Source: Nocardioides sp. URHA0020 (lineage in GTDB: Bacteria > Actinomycetota > Actinomycetes > Propionibacteriales > Nocardioidaceae). Taken from it: DNA of 64,000 nt. Position numbers and translations under genes: made by a program. The stretch covers positions 93,763 to 157,762 of the forward strand of contig NZ_KK211165.1 in assembly GCF_000620705.1 (NCBI RefSeq), read 5' to 3'. Of this stretch, positions 44,920-52,496 are shown one piece after another. The stretch's first letter is position 1, and the number at the start of each line of letters is the position of its first letter. Below the pieces are notes generated by a model that was not told where the DNA came from, ran no database searches, and saw nothing but the letters and a program-made list of their open reading frames with translations.

Positions 44920-45153
44920 GGTGGGAGATCCACCGATCTGCCGGGCGACAACGGTGGAAGGCCCACCGCTGGCCCGGGGGCGGTGGGAGACCCACCCATC
45001 CTTGGCCGGGAGCGGTGGAATACCCACCGCCGGCACGGAGGCGGTGCGAGATCCACCGATCCGTTGGGCGACAACGGTGGAATCCCCACCCCCAACCCGG
45101 GCAGCGGTGGGAGATCCACCGATCTGCTGGGCGACAACGGTGGAAGGCCCACC
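44920..45153. repeat. Array of eight regularly spaced 15-bp hairpins
   Basis: The 336-bp gap between convergent genes (44837-45172) holds no gene. It holds eight palindromes of the form GGTG(G/C)-N5-CCACC at 44920, 44953, 44982, 45014, 45043, 45076, 45106 and 45139, with steps of 33, 29, 32, 29, 33, 30 and 33 bp. Two alternating types, GGTGGGAGATCCACC and GGTGGAAGGCCCACC, repeat with little change, and GGGCGACAAC recurs between them. The core is the same hairpin as in the lutB/lutC array. Confidence 0.9.
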
Positions 45154-45172
45154 GCCGACCCGCGCGCCCGCA

Positions 45173-46558
45173 TCACCGCCGCACGACCTGGAAGACCTGG
45201 CTCGTGACCTCCGCGGCGGGCCGGCCGCCCTCCAAGAAGCCCCGGTCGCGTAGCCCGGCGATCTGCTCGGTGATCGACGGGTCGCTGGACGCGTCGACCG
45301 CCGCCCCGCCGGCGATGTAGTGGCCGTAGCCGTGCGCGCCGACCACGGTCGAGTCGGCACGGTCGTCGTCGAAGGTGACCGTCGTCTGCTCGACGCTGTC
45401 GGGGTTGTCGGCCCCGTCCAGCAGGGGTACGACGTCGCCGTGGTGCTCGAGGGAGAGCACGTGGACGCCGTCGGGGAAGCCGCAGACCTGGGCGGTCGGT
45501 GACCCCGCGGTGACCACGTCGGTGATCGCGAAGCCCGTGTCGTGGCTGGCCAGCGCGGCTGCCTCCATCCCGCCGAGGGAGTGCCCGACCAGCAGCACCG
45601 GCTCGTGCGGCCCGATCCCGGCCCGGTGCATCGCGTCGAGGATGCCCTGCTGGTACGACGTGGGCAGATCGGCCGCCGAGCGCAGGTCGGTGCCGAGGTC
45701 GCGGATGTCGCCGTCCTGGGTCGTCGGCAGCGTGCCCAGGTCGTCGGTGCCGGGCAGGTAGACCACGTGCCGCGCGTGGTCGGTGCCGGGATCGAGCGAC
45801 TGCACCTCGATCGTCCCGTTGTCACCGGACGACGGCGTCGGCGACAGCGCGGCCACCTCGGACAGGTGCTCGACCAGGCCCCGGACCGTCGCCGGCTGCC
45901 GGTCGCTGACGGTCGACCCCAGGTCCGGGCGGCGGACGGTGCCGGCCGCGCCGTCGTCGTACGCCGATGCGAGCAGCCTCGTCGCGGTGCGGTTGTCGGG
46001 CACCAGGACCGGCAGCGGCGAGAGCCCGGTGAGGAGTCCGCCCCCGCCGTTGATCGCGTGCTGCACCACGCCGGGATGGTGGACGATCCACCGCTGGACC
46101 GCCGCTCCCAGCCGGGCCCGCATCGCGGGTGGCATCGACGACAGGGCGACGGCGGCGGCGGGACCGGCGGCCCGAAGGGCGAGGCCGGCCGTCAGCCCCA
46201 GTCGCCAGTCGATGACGTCCAGCGCCAGCTGGGCGGCGTCGTCACTGGCCACCAGCGCCGCCAGCGCCCCCCGGACCAGGATGGCGTCCGCCTCCCAGCC
46301 GAGGGAGCAGGCCAGCAGCCCGAGCGGCCCGGTGGTCGCCGCGAGGATCGCCGCCTCGGCGGCGGCGAAGGTGACGGGTGACAGCAGCGCCGACGACGCG
46401 AGGTCCGGGTCGACGAGCGCCCGGCAGCCGTCGCCCGCCCACGCGCGGAGCTCGTCACCGGTGCGGTCGAAGACGTCCGCGAGCGCCCGTACGGCGTCGT
46501 ACGTCGCCTCGATCCCGCCGACGCCCCCGGTCACGCCGGTGATGTCGGCCCCGCTCAC
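45173..46558 (-). CDS. Alpha/beta hydrolase with helical N-terminal half, paired with a WXG100-like protein
   Basis: Protein of 461 residues. About 200 mostly helical N-terminal residues (SGADITGVTGGVGGIEATYD onward, with several Ala-rich helices) precede an alpha/beta hydrolase domain with the elbow LLVGHSLGGMEAAAL (Ser about residue 324). An Asp/Glu-rich loop follows, and GAHGYGHYIAG carries a likely catalytic His. No Sec signal is visible. A GTG at 46558 is the start; it overlaps the stop of the upstream WXG-like gene. The pairing and fold resemble hydrolases thought to be handled by type VII secretion. Export is inference. Confidence 0.8.
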   Translation of the reverse strand: MSGADITGVTGGVGGIEATYDAVRALADVFDRTGDELRAWAGDGCRALVDPDLASSALLSPVTFAAAEAAILAATTGPLGLLACSLGWEADAILVRGALAALVASDDAAQLALDVIDWRLGLTAGLALRAAGPAAAVALSSMPPAMRARLGAAVQRWIVHHPGVVQHAINGGGGLLTGLSPLPVLVPDNRTATRLLASAYDDGAAGTVRRPDLGSTVSDRQPATVRGLVEHLSEVAALSPTPSSGDNGTIEVQSLDPGTDHARHVVYLPGTDDLGTLPTTQDGDIRDLGTDLRSAADLPTSYQQGILDAMHRAGIGPHEPVLLVGHSLGGMEAAALASHDTGFAITDVVTAGSPTAQVCGFPDGVHVLSLEHHGDVVPLLDGADNPDSVEQTTVTFDDDRADSTVVGAHGYGHYIAGGAAVDASSDPSITEQIAGLRDRGFLEGGRPAAEVTSQVFQVVRR

Positions 46559-46866
46559 AGCAGGCTCCGCGCGTCGTGCACGAGGTCGCCGACGGTGTCG
46601 GTCACGGCACCGCCCACGGCGACCACGGCGTCGACCGCGCCGGCATGGCGCTCGAGGGCCTCGGCGGCGTCGTCGTGCAGGCCGGCGCACGCGCCGAGCG
46701 TGGCCAGTCGGACGGCGAGCTGCGCGCGCATCGCGTCCGCTGCTCGCCCCCGCCACGGGATGCCGTCGCCCAGGCGCTGCAGCCGGGCCCCTTCGGCCCG
46801 GATCTCCTGGGCGCGCTCGCGCAGCTGCCGGGCGAGGTGCCGGATGCCGCTGGTGTCGGTGAGCAT
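46555..46866 (-). CDS. WXG100-like small helical protein
   Basis: Protein of 103 residues predicted as a helical hairpin. A long first helix (IRHLARQLRERAQEIRAEGARLQ) leads to a WxG-type turn (IPWRGRAADAM, Trp about residue 38) and a second helix (RLATLGACAGLHDDAAEALERH). This is the WXG100/ESAT-6 pattern, although the C-terminal half is longer and less typical. The gene overlaps the hydrolase gene by four bases, so a cognate partner or chaperone role is likely. The start at 46866 has GAAGGGGGAC upstream. The ESX locus lies about 6.4 kb away. Confidence 0.75.
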   Translation of the reverse strand: MLTDTSGIRHLARQLRERAQEIRAEGARLQRLGDGIPWRGRAADAMRAQLAVRLATLGACAGLHDDAAEALERHAGAVDAVVAVGGAVTDTVGDLVHDARSLL

Positions 46867-46921
46867 GTCGTCCCCCTTCGTCGTGCAGGGAGGCTCACCG
46901 GTCGGCGGCTGTGGAGAAACC

Positions 46922-48103
46922 TCAGCGGTCGAGGGCTGTGGAGAGCCGCTCGAGCGCCTCCTCGATCTCGCTCCCCGGGCCGGCGAAGCTGAGCCGGACG
47001 GAGCGACCGCCGTCGACGGTGTCGAAGTCAATGCCCGGAGCCACGGCGACGCCGGTGGTCGCCAGCAGGTGGTGGCAGAGGGCCATCGTGTCGTCGGTGA
47101 GGTGGCCGACGTCGGCGTACACGTAGAACGCCCCGTCGGCCGGTGCCAGCTCGGTGATGCCCAGCCTCGGCAGCCCGTCGAGCAGGATCCGGCGGTTGTC
47201 GGCGTACCGCGCGACGTGGGCGTCGAGCTCGGCGTACGACGCGTCGTCGAAGGCGGCCAGGCAGGCGCGCTGCGCGATCACCGGCGGACAGATCGTGAAG
47301 TTCCCGGTGAGCACGTCGACCGCGCGACCCAACCGCTCGGGCACCAGCATCCAGCCGATCCGCCAGCCCGTCATGGAGAAGTACTTGGAGAAGCTGGAGA
47401 AGACGACCGCCTCGCGGCTGGTCTCCCAGGCGCTGCGCGCGAGGTGCGGCTGGGCGTACTCGATGCCGTGGTAGATCTCGTCCGAGATCAGCTGGATCTG
47501 CTGCTCCTCGCAGTACGACGCCAGCGCGGCCAGCTCGCTCGGAAGGAGCATCGTGCCCGTGGGGTTGGCCGGGCTGGCGACGACGAGTCCCTTGATGCCC
47601 TTGCCGGACGCCTGAAGCGCGGCGAGCTGCTCGACCGTCGGCTGGAAGCGGGTCTCCGGGCCCGTCGGGATCTCGACCACCTCGCAGCCCAGGGCGGTCA
47701 GCACGTTGCGGTAGCAGGGGTAGCCGGGGCGGGCCATCGCCACCCGGTCACCGACTTCGAACGCCGCGAGGAACGCCAGCAGGAACCCCCCGCTGCTGCC
47801 CGTCGTCACGACCACCTCGTCGGGTGAGACGTCGATGTCGTGCGTGCGTCGGTGGTGGCGCGCGATCGCCTCGCGCAGCTCCAGGATGCCCGCAGCCGGG
47901 GTGTAGCCCAGCGGGTCAGCCGAGTCGAGCAGCCGCTTGGCCTCCTCGCGCACCGGCACCGGCGCGCCCGTCATCGGCTGGCCGGCGAGCATGTTGAGCA
48001 GGTCACCGTGCGTGCGCTGGCGCGTCGCCGCCGCCGTGAGCAGGTCCATCACGTGGAACGGCGGCACGTTGGCCCGGCTCGCCACCTGGAAGCGGTCGGT
48101 CAT
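46922..48103 (-). CDS. PLP-dependent class I/II aminotransferase
   Basis: Fold-type I aminotransferase of 393 residues. It shows LGYTPAAGILELREAIARHH near residue 76, the cofactor-binding TTGSSGGFLLAFLAAF, NPTGTMLLPSELAAL, ISDEIYHGI and the PLP lysine in SSFSKYFSMTGWRIGW (about residue 235). The specificity is unknown; the group includes aspartate- and alanine-type enzymes. The start MTDRFQVASR at 48103 was chosen because the longer frame runs into a dispersed repeat. TACAGT six bases before the ATG suggests a leaderless transcript. Confidence 0.9.
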   Translation of the reverse strand: MTDRFQVASRANVPPFHVMDLLTAAATRQRTHGDLLNMLAGQPMTGAPVPVREEAKRLLDSADPLGYTPAAGILELREAIARHHRRTHDIDVSPDEVVVTTGSSGGFLLAFLAAFEVGDRVAMARPGYPCYRNVLTALGCEVVEIPTGPETRFQPTVEQLAALQASGKGIKGLVVASPANPTGTMLLPSELAALASYCEEQQIQLISDEIYHGIEYAQPHLARSAWETSREAVVFSSFSKYFSMTGWRIGWMLVPERLGRAVDVLTGNFTICPPVIAQRACLAAFDDASYAELDAHVARYADNRRILLDGLPRLGITELAPADGAFYVYADVGHLTDDTMALCHHLLATTGVAVAPGIDFDTVDGGRSVRLSFAGPGSEIEEALERLSTALDR

Positions 48104-48109
48104 GGGGTG

Positions 48110-48115
48110 ACTGTA
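48110..48115 (-). promoter_or_regulatory. Leaderless -10 element of the aminotransferase gene
   Basis: Minus-strand TACAGT ends six bases before the ATG at 48103, with no ribosome binding site between. No convincing -35 was seen; the upstream sequence belongs to a hairpin repeat. Confidence 0.5.
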
Positions 48116-48125
48116 CGAAACTGGA

Positions 48126-48183
48126 GGTTCCTGAACGGAGTTCTGTACAGGAACCCGGAGTTTCACCGGCTAAGCGGTGAAAC
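48126..48183. repeat. Partial copy of the hairpin repeat of 52977-53180
   Basis: From 48148 to 48169, 22 bases match both copies at 52977-53180 exactly, and the hairpin continues to 48183. The hairpin arms GTTTCACCG and CGGTGAAAC (48160-48183) enclose six bases. An outer pair GGTTCCTG/CAGGAACC (48126-48133 and 48148-48155) is nested beside it. The 3' end and TAG stop of the FAD dehydrogenase gene (48170-48172) lie in the hairpin. Confidence 0.85.
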
Positions 48184-49636
48184 CCCTCGCCGCGTGACGC
48201 CCGGCCCGCCGCCCGAAGAACGACCCCTCACCGAGCTGCGTGCCGGAGCAGTAGCCCTTGCCGTCCTGCGCGAGGTTGGAGGCGCACGCGCCGGCGGCGT
48301 ACAGGCCCGCGATCACCGAGCCGTCGGGCCGCTGCGCCTCACCGTCGACCGAGACGCGGATCCCGCCGAGAGTGAAGCCGGCGTAGATCGCCTTGCCGAG
48401 CCGCAGGTCGAAGACCGCCCACGGTCCGGTGCCCTGCGGCGCCAGCCACTCGGGACTCTTGTGGAAGTCGAGGTCCTCGCCGGCCTCGGCCAGCTCGTTG
48501 TAGCGCGCGAGCGTCGCGGCGACCGAGCCATCCGGCAGCCCCAGCGAGGTCTCCAGCTCCTTGATCGTCTCGAACCCGTCGATCAGCGGCACCAGCGGGA
48601 ACTTGGGGTACTCCACGTGCTCGCTGTCGACGATGAGGTACGCCGTGTGGTCGGGCTGCTCCATCACGAACTGCGAGGTGCGCGAGTGGTAGCCGTCCTC
48701 CGCGACGAACCGCTCGCCGTCCCGGTTCACCAGGAAGCCGGTGACCAGCGCGGACGGCGGGTAGAAGGGTGCGGTGATGAACGGCTCCTCCATGTGCTTG
48801 AGCTCGGCGCCGACCGACGAGCCGAGCCGGATGCCCAGGCCGTCGTCGTACGTCGAGCCGAGCGTGAAGGGCTTCTCCGCCAGCGAGGGGGTGTACGCCG
48901 CGACCATGTCCGGGTTCATCACGAACCCACCGGCCGCGACCACGACGGCCGACGCCGCCACGTGACCGGTCACGTCGAACGACTTCCAGGCCACCCCGAC
49001 CACCGCGCCGGCGTCCGACACCACGAGGTTGGTCACGCCGGTCTCGTAGCGGACCTCGACGCCCGCCTCCTCGACCCGGGCCCGCAGCAGGTCCATCACC
49101 ATCCTGGTGCCCTCGGTGTCGCCCGCGACGGGGACCTTGTGGCCGCGCGGCGCCGGGACCGCCTGCTCCCTGTAGGGCCACACCTTCTCGTTGCCGGTGA
49201 ACATCAGCCCCTGCGTCCCGGGCTGGATGACGGCCTTCTCCGGGTAGTAGGACCGCTCGAACTCGAAGCCGAGGTCCTCCAGCCAGTCGAAGTGCTCGAC
49301 GGAGCCCTCGCAGTAGGCGCGGATCTTGTCGTGCTCGGGCTGCTTGGAGACCGCGACGAGGTACCTGTACATCTCCTCGACCGAGTCCTCGTGCCCGGTC
49401 GCGACCTGCACGGCCGTCCCCCCGCCGAGGTAGAAGTGGCCGCCCGACATCGACGAGGTGCCGCCGTGCACGGCCGCCTTCTCCAGCAGCAGCACCCGCG
49501 CGCCCGCGCGCGCCGCCTCGAGGGCGGCGCAGCCACCGGCAATGCCGAAGCCGACCACCACGACGTCGTACGACGCGGTGTCGTCCGCCAGCGCGGAGGC
49601 CGGGAGGACGGCGGGTAATGCGGTGCCCTTGCTCAT
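48170..49636 (-). CDS. FAD-dependent dehydrogenase (fumarate reductase/ketosteroid dehydrogenase-like flavoprotein)
   Basis: Flavoprotein of 488 residues. The dinucleotide-binding motif VVVVGFGIAGGCAALEAA starts near residue 25 and EKAAVHGGTSSMSGG follows. The C-terminus has the second FAD-contacting region (GSVIAGLYAAGACASN). It belongs to the FAD_binding_2 family that includes fumarate reductase and 3-ketosteroid delta-1-dehydrogenase; the precise substrate is not clear. A KstR-type operator sits directly before the gene, which favours a steroid or related lipid role. The promoter appears leaderless (TAGATT six bases before ATG). The last codons lie in a dispersed repeat. Confidence 0.87.
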   Translation of the reverse strand: MSKGTALPAVLPASALADDTASYDVVVVGFGIAGGCAALEAARAGARVLLLEKAAVHGGTSSMSGGHFYLGGGTAVQVATGHEDSVEEMYRYLVAVSKQPEHDKIRAYCEGSVEHFDWLEDLGFEFERSYYPEKAVIQPGTQGLMFTGNEKVWPYREQAVPAPRGHKVPVAGDTEGTRMVMDLLRARVEEAGVEVRYETGVTNLVVSDAGAVVGVAWKSFDVTGHVAASAVVVAAGGFVMNPDMVAAYTPSLAEKPFTLGSTYDDGLGIRLGSSVGAELKHMEEPFITAPFYPPSALVTGFLVNRDGERFVAEDGYHSRTSQFVMEQPDHTAYLIVDSEHVEYPKFPLVPLIDGFETIKELETSLGLPDGSVAATLARYNELAEAGEDLDFHKSPEWLAPQGTGPWAVFDLRLGKAIYAGFTLGGIRVSVDGEAQRPDGSVIAGLYAAGACASNLAQDGKGYCSGTQLGEGSFFGRRAGRHAARGFTA

Positions 49637-49642
49637 GGCGCA

Positions 49643-49648
49643 AATCTA
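49643..49648 (-). promoter_or_regulatory. Leaderless -10 element of the FAD dehydrogenase gene
   Basis: Minus-strand TAGATT ends six bases before the ATG at 49636. The KstR-like site at 49647-49660 touches its upstream edge, so repressor binding would block the promoter. Confidence 0.55.
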
Positions 49649-49660
49649 GAACAAGTTCCA
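49647..49660. promoter_or_regulatory. KstR-like operator before the FAD dehydrogenase gene
   Basis: TAGAACAAGTTCCA matches the known KstR consensus TNNAACNNGTTNNA at every defined position. KstR is the TetR-family repressor of cholesterol/steroid catabolism in actinobacteria. A related site lies at 52477-52492. Confidence 0.6.
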
Positions 49661-49742
49661 GTTCCATGCGACGGCGGTCCGTCAAGAGGGGGGCCGCCCG
49701 TCGGTAGACTGCGGTCCCGACGCCGTGAAGCCCTGAGGTGAG

Positions 49743-51248
49743 ATGACTTTCGACGCCCACCAGCTGGACACGTTCCTGCTGGTCGGCTCGGGCGTCACGC
49801 TGCTCGCGATCCTCGCCGTGCGCCTGTCCTCGCGCGCCGGGCTGCCCAGCCTGTTGATCTACCTCCTCATGGGGGTGCTCCTGGGCGAGGCCGGCCTCGG
49901 CATCCAGTTCGAGGACGCCGAGCTGGCGCACGCGCTCGGGTTCGCGGCGCTCGTCGTGATCCTGGCCGAGGGCGGCCTGACCACCAGCTGGCGCGAGATC
50001 CGCCCGTCGATGCGGCTCGGCGTCGGGCTCGCGACCATCGGCGTCACCATCTCGGTCGGCATCGTGGCGCTCAGCGCGCACTACCTGCTCGGCCTGCCCT
50101 GGCAGATCGCCGTCCTGCTCGGCGCCGTCACCTCGGCCACCGACGCCGCCGCGGTCTTCTCGGTGCTGCGGATGGTGCCGTTGCCCAAGCGCCTCACGGG
50201 CGCGCTCGAGGCCGAGTCCGGCCTCAACGACGCCCCGGTCGTCGTCCTGGTGGTGCTCGTCTCCTCGGGCGCAGCGGCCGAGGACGGCGTGCTGGCGATG
50301 ATGGGGCTGATCGTCTTCGAGCTCGTCGCCGGCACCGCGATCGGACTCGCCATCGGGTTCGGCGGCGCCTGGATCATGCGCCGCGCCGCGCTGCCGTCGT
50401 CGGGCCTCTACCCCATCGCCGTGCTCTGCCTGACCGTCCTGGCGTACGGCGCCGGCGCGGCCGTGCACGCCTCCGGGTTCGCCGCCGTGTACGTCGCCGC
50501 GCTGGTCCTGGGCAACATGGAGCTGCCGCACCGGGCGGCCACCCGGTCCTTCTCGGAGGGCATCGCGTGGATCGCGCAGATCGGGCTCTTCGTGATGCTC
50601 GGCCTGCTGCTGTCCCCGGGCCGCCTGACGTGGGACATCCTCGGGATGGCGGTCCTGGCCGGGCTGGTCCTGACCTTCGTGGCCCGGCCACTCTCGGTCC
50701 TCGCCAGCGCGCTGGTCCAGCCGATGCCGCTGCGCGACCTGGCCTTCATCTCCTGGGCCGGCCTGCGCGGTGCGGTCCCGATCGTCTTCACGACCATCCC
50801 GCTGGCCGACGGCATCGACCAGGCCGAGGAGCTCTTCGACATCGTCTTCGTGATGGTGATCATCTACACCCTGCTGACCGGCCCGACGCTGCCGGCCGTG
50901 GCCCGGGTGCTCAAGGTCGCCCGCCGGTCGGAGCCGCGGGGGCTCGAGGTCGAGGCGGCCCCGCTCGAGCGGATCGCCGCCGACCTGCTCCAGGTGACGA
51001 TCAGCCCGGTCTCGCGCATGCACGGCGTCGAGGTCGGGGAGCTGCGGCTGCCGCGCGGCGTGGTGGTGTCGATGGTGATCCGCGACGGGAGCACGCTGGT
51101 CCCCGAGCCCCGGACCGTGCTGCGGCACGGGGACGACCTGCTCATCGTCGCCCCGCGCAAGCTGCGGGAGACGACCGAGGAGCGGCTGCGCGAGATCAGC
51201 GCGCACGGCCGCCTCGCGCAGTGGCTGGGCGAGCGGCGTACGCGCTGA
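49743..51248 (+). CDS. Potassium/proton antiporter (CPA1 type with RCK_C domain)
   Basis: Cation/proton antiporter of 501 residues with about twelve or thirteen membrane helices. It has the typical LLIYLLMGVLLGEAGLGI near the start, GAVTSATDAAAVFSVLR (the ion-binding Asp region, about residue 133) and SGLNDAPVVVLVVL. After the membrane part, residues about 415-490 form a TrkA-C/RCK_C domain (VEVGELRLPRGVVVSMVIRD), as in NhaP2/CvrA-type K+/H+ antiporters. GAGGTGAG precedes the ATG. It is divergent from the FAD dehydrogenase gene and four bases from the convergent LytR_C gene. Confidence 0.9.
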   Translation: MTFDAHQLDTFLLVGSGVTLLAILAVRLSSRAGLPSLLIYLLMGVLLGEAGLGIQFEDAELAHALGFAALVVILAEGGLTTSWREIRPSMRLGVGLATIGVTISVGIVALSAHYLLGLPWQIAVLLGAVTSATDAAAVFSVLRMVPLPKRLTGALEAESGLNDAPVVVLVVLVSSGAAAEDGVLAMMGLIVFELVAGTAIGLAIGFGGAWIMRRAALPSSGLYPIAVLCLTVLAYGAGAAVHASGFAAVYVAALVLGNMELPHRAATRSFSEGIAWIAQIGLFVMLGLLLSPGRLTWDILGMAVLAGLVLTFVARPLSVLASALVQPMPLRDLAFISWAGLRGAVPIVFTTIPLADGIDQAEELFDIVFVMVIIYTLLTGPTLPAVARVLKVARRSEPRGLEVEAAPLERIAADLLQVTISPVSRMHGVEVGELRLPRGVVVSMVIRDGSTLVPEPRTVLRHGDDLLIVAPRKLRETTEERLREISAHGRLAQWLGERRTR

Positions 51249-51252
51249 GGCG

Positions 51253-51756
51253 TCAGTTCACCGGTGGGCTGCAGATGGTGGTGTCCGACGCGGCGCGTAC
51301 GGCGGCGCGGCCCTTCGCCAGCTCGGTGAACTCGTCGCCGACGACGACCGTCACTCCCACGCCGGGGCCCTTGCGTCGTTCGATGTCGACGCCCTTGCCG
51401 AAGTAGCTGGCCACCAGCTGGACGTCGGGGTCGGTGGGGGTGGTCGTCCAGATGGCGACCCTGCGCACCTTGGCCGAGGCCGCGTTGCCGGAGCTGCCCC
51501 GGACGAAGCCCTGGTCCTTGAGCAGCTGCATGGTCCGCCCGGCGAGGCCCTCGCGGCGCCCGCTGTTGTAGACGCTGACCGTGACCTGCTGCGGGTAGAC
51601 CTTCTCGCCGGCCGCGACCCGCGTGGCGACGCAGACCGCGCTGGTGGGCTTGGCGGGCAGCGGCTCCATCGTCGCGCGCCAGCCCCAGACCCCCGCGACG
51701 GCCAGCGCGACACCCAGCACCAGCAGGGTGATCGTGGTCCGGGCGGCCTGGGTCAT
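51253..51756 (-). CDS. LytR C-terminal domain protein (membrane-anchored)
   Basis: Protein of 167 residues with one N-terminal membrane segment (TITLLVLGVALAVAGVWGW) and an extracytoplasmic LytR_C domain (QVTVSVYNSGRREGLAGRTM, then LLKDQGF). This domain usually follows LytR-CpsA-Psr phosphotransferase domains that attach polymers to the cell wall. Here it stands alone. The ATG at 51756 overlaps the stop of the upstream gene (TGATG), so the two are coupled. A TTG three bases earlier is also in frame. Confidence 0.87.
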   Translation of the reverse strand: MTQAARTTITLLVLGVALAVAGVWGWRATMEPLPAKPTSAVCVATRVAAGEKVYPQQVTVSVYNSGRREGLAGRTMQLLKDQGFVRGSSGNAASAKVRRVAIWTTTPTDPDVQLVASYFGKGVDIERRKGPGVGVTVVVGDEFTELAKGRAAVRAASDTTICSPPVN

Positions 51757-52052
51757 CAACCCTCCAGGGCGTGCACGCGCGCGTGCAGGATGTTGCGCTG
51801 CTGGAGAGCCGCGCGCAGCGCGCGGTGCAGGCCGTCCTCCAGGTAGTACTCACCCTGCCACTCGACGACGTGGGCGAAGAGGTCGCCGTAGAAGGTCGAG
51901 TCCTCGTCGAGGAGGGCGTTGAGCTGGAGGGTGTCCTTGGTCGTCACGAGCTGGTCGAGGCGGATCTGGCGCGGCGGCACGGCCGCCCAGCCCTTGGACG
52001 TGAGTCCGTGGTCCGGGTACGGCCTTCCGACGCCGATGCGCTTGAAGATCAC
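51756..52052 (-). CDS. Conserved actinobacterial protein, often labelled VapB-family antitoxin
   Basis: Compact 98-residue protein (IFKRIGVGRPYPDHGL, then DSTFYGDLFAHVVEWQGEYYLEDGLHRALRAAL). It matches a widespread actinobacterial family that automated pipelines call VapB-type antitoxin. No PIN-domain toxin is next to it; instead it is coupled to the LytR_C gene, as in other actinobacteria. A toxin-antitoxin role is therefore doubtful. The GTG at 52052 has TATAGT six bases upstream and no ribosome binding site, pointing to a leaderless transcript. Confidence 0.8.
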   Translation of the reverse strand: MIFKRIGVGRPYPDHGLTSKGWAAVPPRQIRLDQLVTTKDTLQLNALLDEDSTFYGDLFAHVVEWQGEYYLEDGLHRALRAALQQRNILHARVHALEG

Positions 52053-52058
52053 GCCGCG

Positions 52059-52064
52059 ACTATA
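52059..52064 (-). promoter_or_regulatory. Leaderless -10 element of the VapB-like/LytR_C operon
   Basis: Minus-strand TATAGT, a near-perfect -10 box, ends six bases before the GTG at 52052. The spacing equals that at three other genes in the window (48103, 49636 and 34653). Confidence 0.6.
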
Positions 52065-52146
52065 ACGAGACCTGCCGTACGGCGGCCGTGCGTCCGCCGG
52101 AGGTCCGCCGCGTGCGGGCGGCCCTCCGGCGGCGCCGGGGAGGGGC

Positions 52147-52320
52147 TCAGGCGGACCAGCGGATCGCGTCGTCGATGGTGTCGGCCAGGGCGTGCACGCC
52201 GCGCAGGTCGGTGCGCTCCACCATCAGGTTGGTGAGCGCTGCCGAGTGGCGCAGCCGCAGCAGGGCGCGCTGCTCGGCAACGCGGTCGATCGGAACTTCG
52301 GGGGTGCTGTGCTCGTCCAT
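52147..52320 (-). CDS. Small hypothetical protein
   Basis: Short gene of 57 codons. The product starts MDEHSTPEVPIDRVAEQ and ends DTIDDAIRWSA, is mostly helical and highly charged, and has no membrane segment. GGAGG lies seven bases before the ATG. Third positions are G/C-rich, as in neighbouring genes. It lies 94 bp beyond the VapB-like start on the same strand and is divergent from the SnoaL-like gene. No family is recognised. Confidence 0.6.
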   Translation of the reverse strand: MDEHSTPEVPIDRVAEQRALLRLRHSAALTNLMVERTDLRGVHALADTIDDAIRWSA

Positions 52321-52423
52321 CGGTGCCTCCGGATCGGGTGTGGTGACCAGCTGTCGGGTCCGGCCGCCGGTGGATGGGGCGGCCTTCTGGGGACAAGATT
52401 GGATCGTTCACATCGCCGGGAGG

Positions 52424-52449
52424 TTGACCCTGCGTTACAAGCAGGTCAA
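52424..52449. promoter_or_regulatory. Inverted repeat in the 52321-52496 gap
   Basis: TTGACCCTGC and GCAGGTCAA form inverted arms around seven bases, with one bulged C. It lies between the divergent small gene and the SnoaL-like gene and could be an operator or a chance hairpin. No second element supports a choice. Confidence 0.3.
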
Positions 52450-52476
52450 ACGTTCGGGCTGTTGTCGCCGGAAAAA

Positions 52477-52492
52477 CTAGAATACGTTCTAG
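52477..52492. promoter_or_regulatory. KstR-like operator overlapping the SnoaL-like gene promoter
   Basis: CTAGAATACGTTCTAG has inverted arms CTAGAA/TTCTAG and differs from TNNAACNNGTTNNA at one defined position. It contains a TAGAAT -10-like box (52478-52483) and ends four bases before the GTG start. Confidence 0.55.
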
Positions 52493-52496
52493 TTCT

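Noticed and set aside
44920..45153. Regular hairpin array resembling a CRISPR
   Set aside because: Repeat cores are 15 bases and vary at the centre, intervals are only 14-18 bases and themselves repeat, and no cas genes are present.
48170..49636. Firm assignment as 3-ketosteroid delta-1-dehydrogenase
   Set aside because: The FAD motifs are shared by several dehydrogenases and diagnostic active-site residues could not be confirmed by eye, so only family level is stated.
51756..52052. VapBC toxin-antitoxin module
   Set aside because: No PIN-domain gene lies next to it on either side.
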